A stretch of DNA of 64,000 nt from NCBI GenBank assembly GCA_900318815.1, contig ONMA01000007.1, positions 1 through 64,000 of the forward strand, written 5' to 3'. Shown in pieces: positions 59,225-64,000 of the stretch. Origin of the DNA: an uncultured Prevotellaceae bacterium. Lineage in GTDB: Bacteria > Bacteroidota > Bacteroidia > Bacteroidales > Bacteroidaceae. Within the stretch, counting starts at the first letter, position 1. Every line of letters begins with the position of its first letter. The notes under the pieces are model-generated. The model made no database searches. It saw only the letters and a list, made by a program, of their open reading frames with translations, and had not been told where the DNA came from. The position numbers were made by a program, and so were the translations under genes.

Positions 59225-61816
59225 TCACCATGTAAACTCCATCTTTTTCAGGTCGGCAGTGCGCGAGCTGTTGCCATACCACAGCTCATACTGCTTGTTG
59301 TCGCTGGGGCCTCGCATGGTGTTGGTCGTGGGGTCGAAGAACTCCAGAGCCTTATTAGCATCGAGCATCAGTTCGGCATTGACGGTCTCACCGGGCTTGA
59401 CGCTGACGCGCTGGAAGGCACGGAGCGAGCGTATCGGGCCTTCGGCATCGCTCTTGTCGCGGAGGTACACCTGCACGGTCTCCGTTCCGCTGCGCTTACC
59501 GGCATTCGTCACGGGCACCACGAGCTTCAGCTTGCCGCCGGCCTTCTCCTTGGTCAGCCGGGCCTCGCCTATCTTGAACTGGGTGTAGCTTAGTCCGTAG
59601 CCAAAGGCGAAGAGCGGGTCGTCGAAGTAGCGATAGGTGCGGCCTTTCATGGAGTATTCCTCGTAGTCGGGCAACTGGTCGGTAGACTTGTAGAAGGTGA
59701 CAGGCAGCTTGCCCGAGGGGTTATAGTCGCCAAAGAGGACATCGGCCACGGCCGTACCGCCTTCCTGTCCCGGATACCAGGCCTGCACGATGGCGTCGCA
59801 GTTCTCGGTCTCGGGCTGCAGGGCAATGGCCGAGCCGGAGCAGTTGACGAAGATGACCGTCTTGCCTGCCTGCTTCAGTGCGCGCAGGAAGTTGCGCTGC
59901 ACCTTGGGCAACTCGATGTTCGTGCGGTCGCCGCCACGGAAGCCCTCGATGTTGACGGGCATTTCCTCGCCTTCGAGTCCGGCAGAGATACCGCCCACGA
60001 AGACCACTTTGTCTATGCCCTTCAGCCGCTGTACAACGGCCTGATAGTCAATGGGCAGTTCACGGGCCACATTGATCTTCAGGTTGGCTCCCCAGGTCTT
60101 CACGAACTTGAAGCGCACCTCAATCTGGTACGACTGCCCGGCCTTGGCCTCGATGACCGTGCGCGTGGGAGTGGTACGCCATGTGTGGTGGAACATCTTC
60201 CGCTCGCCATCGATATAAAGGCCGAAGTCGCCGCATCCCTCGACGTTGACCACATACTCGCCCGACTCCTTCGGGGTGAACACGGTCTCATACTTGGCCG
60301 AGAAGTCCTCCAAGGGCACACCGGGGGCGAAGTTGTGCATGCCTGCCGTGGTCACGGCTAATGGCGTGGTGTAGTATTGCGTGGTGATGGGCTTTCCCTC
60401 CATCTCGGTGTTGCTCCAGAAGGTGCCCTTCAGTCCCTTCTTGCCGTCTGCCGAGCACTGGGTGGCCATGAGGCAGTCCATAATCTTGTCGTAGGTCAGG
60501 TCGCAGCCCGGTTCGTAGTAGAGCTGCTTCTGCTTGGCACGAATGCCGTCGAGGATGGTCACGGTGTGGGTAGGCGTACCGTTGTAGTTGCCCCACATCA
60601 GCGGTTCGTCGTTGGCGTTAGGCCCAATGATGGCGATGCGCTCCTTACCTTTCTGTAAGGGCAGCACGCTGTTCTTGTTCTGTAGCAGCACGATGGTCTG
60701 GCGTGCCATGTCGAGGGCCAACTGGCGATGCTCCTTGCAGTCCATGACCGAGGCGGGAATCTTCGACCATGACACCAACGACGGGTCGTCCATCTCGCCG
60801 AGGTCGAAACGGCCTTCGAGCAGGCGCACCACGTGCTTGTCTACTTCCTTCTCGGTGAGGAACCCTCGGCGCACGGCCTCGGGAATACTGCGGTAGGCAT
60901 AGCCATAGCCGCACTCCACGTCGGTACCGGCCAGCACGGCCTTGGCCGAACCGTGGACGGCATCGGTCGATGACTTGTGGGAGGTGTAGAAGTCGCTCAC
61001 GGCACCGCAATCGCTCACGACGAGGTAGTCAAAGCCCCATTCGTCGCGCAGGATCTGCTGCAGCAGCCGCTGCGAACCGCAACAAGGGTCGTCGTCGAGC
61101 CGCTGGTAGGCGCACATCACCTCGCGCACCTTGGCCTCCTGTACCAGGGCCTTAAAGGCGGGCATGTAGGTTTCCCACAGGTCGCGGGGCTGCACGTTGG
61201 TCAGGTTGGCCGAATGGCGGGTGTACTCCGGGCCGCTGTGTACGGCATAGTGCTTGGCGCAGGCCCAGAGCTTGCGGTATTTCGTGTCCTCGGGACCCTG
61301 CAGGCCACGCACCACCTGAATACCCATCATCGTGGTGAGATAGGGGTCTTCGCCGTAGGTCTCCTGTCCGCGTCCCCATCGCGGGTCGCGGAAGATGTTC
61401 ACGTTGGGCGTCCACACGCTCAGGCTGTGAAACTTCTCGTCCTCGCCGCCGTTCAGCATGCGGCGGTTGTACTGGGCACGGAACTCGGTACTGGCTACAT
61501 CGAACACCTTGTACAGAAGATCGGGATTCCATGAGGCGGCCATGGCCACTGGCTCGGGAAACACCGTCACGCCGCCCATGTTGGCGGCACCATGCAAAGC
61601 CTCGCTCCACCAGAAGAACTTCTTGATGCCTAAGCGGGGGATGGCGGGACTCTCGTCGAGCATCAGCTGTGCTTTCTCCTCCAGGGTAAGCCGCGAACAG
61701 AGGTCTTCGGCACGCTCGCGGGCCGACAGGTCGGGATTCTGGTAAGGTAACTGCTGGGCTAACGCAACGTGACACGCCAGCACTGCCCATGCTGTCAGTA
61801 ATAAAATTTTCTTCAT
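59225..61816 (-). CDS. GH3 beta-xylosidase with PA14 domain (Xyl3A type)
   Basis: Releases xylose from xylo-oligosaccharide ends. Signal peptide (LLLTAWAVLACHVALAQ), so periplasmic or exported. The GH3 first domain carries FWWSEALHGAANMGG, TPNVNIFRDPRWGRGQETYGEDP, KHYAVHSGPEYTRHS and the nucleophile Asp in LVVSDCGAVSDFY. The second domain is interrupted by a PA14 module (about 420-560; FTPKESGEYVVNVEGCGDFGLYIDGER). A fibronectin-type end (VPVTNAGKRSGTETVQVYLRD) closes the 863-aa protein. First gene of the operon, with a regulated-looking promoter. Order and architecture match the X. ruminicola Xyl3A locus. Confidence 0.95.
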   Translation of the reverse strand: MKKILLLTAWAVLACHVALAQQLPYQNPDLSARERAEDLCSRLTLEEKAQLMLDESPAIPRLGIKKFFWWSEALHGAANMGGVTVFPEPVAMAASWNPDLLYKVFDVASTEFRAQYNRRMLNGGEDEKFHSLSVWTPNVNIFRDPRWGRGQETYGEDPYLTTMMGIQVVRGLQGPEDTKYRKLWACAKHYAVHSGPEYTRHSANLTNVQPRDLWETYMPAFKALVQEAKVREVMCAYQRLDDDPCCGSQRLLQQILRDEWGFDYLVVSDCGAVSDFYTSHKSSTDAVHGSAKAVLAGTDVECGYGYAYRSIPEAVRRGFLTEKEVDKHVVRLLEGRFDLGEMDDPSLVSWSKIPASVMDCKEHRQLALDMARQTIVLLQNKNSVLPLQKGKERIAIIGPNANDEPLMWGNYNGTPTHTVTILDGIRAKQKQLYYEPGCDLTYDKIMDCLMATQCSADGKKGLKGTFWSNTEMEGKPITTQYYTTPLAVTTAGMHNFAPGVPLEDFSAKYETVFTPKESGEYVVNVEGCGDFGLYIDGERKMFHHTWRTTPTRTVIEAKAGQSYQIEVRFKFVKTWGANLKINVARELPIDYQAVVQRLKGIDKVVFVGGISAGLEGEEMPVNIEGFRGGDRTNIELPKVQRNFLRALKQAGKTVIFVNCSGSAIALQPETENCDAIVQAWYPGQEGGTAVADVLFGDYNPSGKLPVTFYKSTDQLPDYEEYSMKGRTYRYFDDPLFAFGYGLSYTQFKIGEARLTKEKAGGKLKLVVPVTNAGKRSGTETVQVYLRDKSDAEGPIRSLRAFQRVSVKPGETVNAELMLDANKALEFFDPTTNTMRGPSDNKQYELWYGNSSRTADLKKMEFTW

Positions 61817-61837
61817 AATTCTTAGTTTTAGTGTTTT

Positions 61838-61890
61838 GCAAAGTTACAATAATATATTAGCGTGCTTTTCTTATCTTGTTTCAGATGCTT
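61838..61890 (-). promoter_or_regulatory. Promoter of the GH3 operon with candidate xylan regulator box
   Basis: On the minus strand AAGCATCTGAAACA (61890 down to 61877) lies 44 bp (start to start) before TAACTTTGC (61846-61838). No -33 TTTG is present. Same box and spacing as at 14464 and 30081, with one base changed (C to A). Confidence 0.7.
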
Positions 61891-61959
61891 TCCATAGTGT
61901 ATCAAAACGGGAAATTTGACATTTTCCCACAATTGTGAAATATAAGACAAAAGAACGCT

Positions 61960-62118
61960 GATGGCGTCACCACCCCAAAGCCACATGACGCTGAAGGCGT
62001 CACCGCCCCAAAGCCACATGACGCTGAAGGCGTCACCTCTCTTGTTGTCCGGGGGTACACGCTACGCTCGTACCCCCGGCTATTGAGAGGCGACGCTTTC
62101 AGCGTCTTTCAATCGCAA
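61960..62118. repeat. REP-like palindromes (GACGCTGAAGGCGTC) between GH3 and the regulator
   Basis: Copies of GACGCTGAAGGCGTCACC with CCCCAAAGCCACAT spacers at 38-bp steps are followed by a GGGGGTACACGCTACGCTCGTACCCCC hairpin (shown in parts). Then comes CTATTGAGAGGCGACGCTTT, part of a roughly 40-bp sequence shared, in opposite orientation, with 37350-37392. Confidence 0.85.
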
Positions 62119-62533
62119 CAGCACAAAACCGTACAAAACCGTGCTGAACCGTGGCAATCGTACAAAACCGTGCTGAACCGTGTGAAACCGTGGCAATCGT
62201 ACAAAACCGTGCAGAACCGTGGCATTATCAGACGGGCGAACCGTCTGAGGCGACCGCCTAACCGTGCTGAACCGTGTAGAACCGTGGCAATCGTGCAAAA
62301 CCGTGCAGAACCGTGGCATTATCAGACGGGCGAACCGTCTGAGGCGACCGCCTAACCGTGCTGAACCGTGTAGAACCGTGGCAATCGTACAAAACCGTGC
62401 AGAACCGTGGCATTATCAGACGGGCGAACCGTCTGAGGCGACCGCCTAACCGTGCTGAACCGTGTAGAACAGTGGCAATCGTACAAAACCGTGCAAAACC
62501 GTGTTGAACCGTGGCCCTTATACAGAACCGTGG
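62119..62533. repeat. 94-bp tandem repeat array rich in AACCGTG
   Basis: Three copies with exact 94-bp period (CATTATCAGACGGG at 62223, 62317, 62411), each containing AGACGGGCGAACCGTCT and GGCGACCGCC palindromes and many AACCGTG cores. Degenerate AACCGTG units fill the flanks up to the regulator's stop codon. Units are nearly identical throughout, so it is not a CRISPR array. Confidence 0.9.
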
Positions 62534-64000
62534 CTACGACTCGGTCTCCGCATACTCCGACGGTGCAACGCCGAAGTGCTTGCGGAAGATGGTCGAGAAG
62601 TGGGCCAGGTTGGAGAATCCCACCGTATAGGCCACCTGCGTGACGTTGATTTTCTGCTCCTTCAGCAGACGTGCCGCCTGCTCCAGGCGAATGTTGCGGA
62701 TGAACTCGCTGGTCGATATGCCCGTCATCTCCTTCATCTTGCGGTGCAGCTGAGCACGGCTGATGCCCACCTCCTGCGTGAGCATGTCCACGTTGAAGTC
62801 GCTGTTCGAGATGTTCTTGTTCACGGCCTTCATGATGCGCTCCATCAGCAGTTCGTCGTTGCCTTTCACCTCTGGCTGCTCCACCTTGTCGGCCTGTTGC
62901 TGTGCCCCCGTGAACTTGCCCTTCAGGCGCTGGCGGGTATGGATGAGGTTGTCGATGGTCAGGTGCAGTTCCTCCATGTTGAAGGGTTTGGCAATGAAGG
63001 CATCGGCCCCGCGCTCCAGTCCTTCCAGGCGGTTGCCCACGTCGGACTTCGAGGTGAGCATGACGACGGGAATATGCGAGATGTTCATGTTGGTCTTGAT
63101 GAGTCGCAGCATGGTGAATCCGTCCATCTCGGGCATCATCACGTCGCTCACCACCAGGTCGTAATCGTGGGTGAGCAGTTCCTTCAGGCCGTCCTTGCCA
63201 TTGTTACAAATGGCGAACTTGTAGTAATGGCCCAGTTCCGTCGAGATATACCGTGCAATCTCCTCGTCGTCGTCGACCACCAACACGCGGTGCCGCTGAC
63301 CGCCGCCTTGCGACTTAGGCACGGCGGTGCTGCGCTGCAGGCCACTGGCCGCAGGCTCCTTGTCTATTTCCTCGGGACTCAGATGGCTGTTGCCAAGGGG
63401 CAGCGTCACCACGAACATGGCTCCCCGCTGTCCGTCGGTGCGGTTCTTGGCCTCGATGGTGCCGTGGTGCATGTCGACAATCATCTTGCACAGGTTCAGG
63501 CCTATGCCCGTACCGTCGGCATGCAGATTACGGGCGTTCCGTCCCTGGTAGAAGCGCTCGAAGATATGGCGCAGGTTGTCGCTGTCAAGACCATCGCCGT
63601 TGTCCTGCACCTGCAGGCACACCGAGCGGTCGTCATGGGTGAGGAGAATCTTCACCGCCCCTGCCTCGCCGCAGTATTTGAAGGCGTTTGAAAGCAGGTT
63701 GCTCACCACCTTGTCGAACTGGCTACGGTCTATCCACACCTCTATCTCCTCAACATCCGGCTCGAACTGGAAGTCGATGCTGCGTTCCTGGGCATTATAC
63801 TCGAACATCTTGCAGATGCCACGCACAAAGCCCACCAGCTCGGTAGGCTGGCAGTGCAGCTTCATCTGCTGCTTGTCTATCTTGCGCACATCCAGGATCT
63901 GGTTCACCAAGTTCAGGATGCGGTTGGCATTGTGGTCGATGGTCTCTATTGAGGGCTGGACGACGGTGGCCATGAACGACTTCACGTCCTCGGGCGACTG
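62534..64000 (-). CDS. Hybrid two-component system regulator (HTCS), C-terminal part
   Basis: Only the last 488 residues are in the window; the sensor and most of the dimerisation helix lie beyond 64000. Visible in order: the second half of the HisKA domain (IDHNANRILNLVNQILDVRKID), the HATPase_c domain with N-box NLLSNAFKYC, G1 DNGDGL and G2 GTGIGLNL, then a response-receiver domain with the phospho-Asp in LVVSDVMMPEMDG and the Lys in FIAKPF. Last comes an AraC-type DNA-binding end (LTQEVGISRAQLHRKMKEM; VAYTVGFSNLAHFSTIFRKHFG). Such proteins sense oligosaccharides in the periplasm and activate glycan loci. Its neighbour operon makes xylan the likely signal. A stretch of repeats separates it from the GH3 promoter. 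Confidence 0.95.
   Translation of the reverse strand, partial: QSPEDVKSFMATVVQPSIETIDHNANRILNLVNQILDVRKIDKQQMKLHCQPTELVGFVRGICKMFEYNAQERSIDFQFEPDVEEIEVWIDRSQFDKVVSNLLSNAFKYCGEAGAVKILLTHDDRSVCLQVQDNGDGLDSDNLRHIFERFYQGRNARNLHADGTGIGLNLCKMIVDMHHGTIEAKNRTDGQRGAMFVVTLPLGNSHLSPEEIDKEPAASGLQRSTAVPKSQGGGQRHRVLVVDDDEEIARYISTELGHYYKFAICNNGKDGLKELLTHDYDLVVSDVMMPEMDGFTMLRLIKTNMNISHIPVVMLTSKSDVGNRLEGLERGADAFIAKPFNMEELHLTIDNLIHTRQRLKGKFTGAQQQADKVEQPEVKGNDELLMERIMKAVNKNISNSDFNVDMLTQEVGISRAQLHRKMKEMTGISTSEFIRNIRLEQAARLLKEQKINVTQVAYTVGFSNLAHFSTIFRKHFGVAPSEYAETES

Noticed and set aside
62119-62533. Possible CRISPR array
   Set aside because: Regularly repeated units with palindromes, but the whole 94-bp period is nearly identical with no variable spacers, and no cas gene is nearby.

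Overview
The window is a chromosomal segment of a Bacteroidota bacterium of the Prevotella/Xylanibacter group, most like the rumen xylan degraders X. ruminicola and P. bryantii. The evidence is the SusC/SusD pairs, the TAnnTTTGC promoter boxes, the PorU/PorV type IX secretion genes, a hybrid two-component regulator, and two xylan operons whose order matches the xus cluster and the Xyl3A / Xyn10D-Fae1A cluster known from these species. No rRNA, tRNA or CRISPR was recognised.

Layout. 0.4-11.3 kb, minus strand: a DUF2795 protein, a PduO-type cobalamin adenosyltransferase, a shortened methyltransferase homologue, IspF, PorV, two tandem PorU paralogues and a fumarylacetoacetate-hydrolase-family enzyme. 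11.6-14.3 kb, plus: ClpB with two copies of a 91-bp palindromic repeat inside the reading frame. 14.5-28 kb, plus: the xus operon (SusC-SusD-SusC-SusD-DUF1735 lipoprotein-GH10) with a long leader and a strong terminator. 28.1-34.5 kb: a divergent CE20-type acetylesterase and an operon of a GPH transporter, GH43 and GH67. 34.6-37.3 kb: a Nudix hydrolase, gene remnants, a LUD protein and a GNAT. 37.9-42.2 kb: two large secreted proteins, each followed by a small peptide of one shared family. 42.2-47.1 kb: MerR, RhaT, an AAA ATPase, a broken zeta-type toxin with its partner, and a secreted protein. 47.4-49.5 kb: an AT-rich KilA-N island. 49.6-51 kb: a Tat-exported aldo/keto reductase. 51.1-61.8 kb, minus: the second xylan operon (GH3, CE6-CE1, GH10-CE1, CotH, GH43). 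62-64 kb: repeat arrays and the 3' part of a hybrid two-component sensor.

How it fits together. Surface GH10 and the SusC/D pairs bind, cut and import xylo-oligosaccharides. Acetyl and feruloyl esterases strip side groups, GH67 removes methylglucuronic acid, and GH43 and GH3 release pentoses. The GPH symporter takes up the products. All three xylan promoters (xus, transporter operon, GH3 operon) carry the same box, AAGCATCTGMAACA, 44-45 bp upstream of their -7 elements. Its M is C in two copies and A in the third, and none of the promoters has a -33 TTTG. This is a candidate activator site for the adjacent hybrid regulator.

A second theme is short repeats inside or replacing genes: palindromes in clpB and the FAH-family gene, 8-mers in the adenosyltransferase, 7-mers in GH67, and an 8-mer tract in a gutted DUF5107 gene. 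The same repeat families also fill intergenic DNA.
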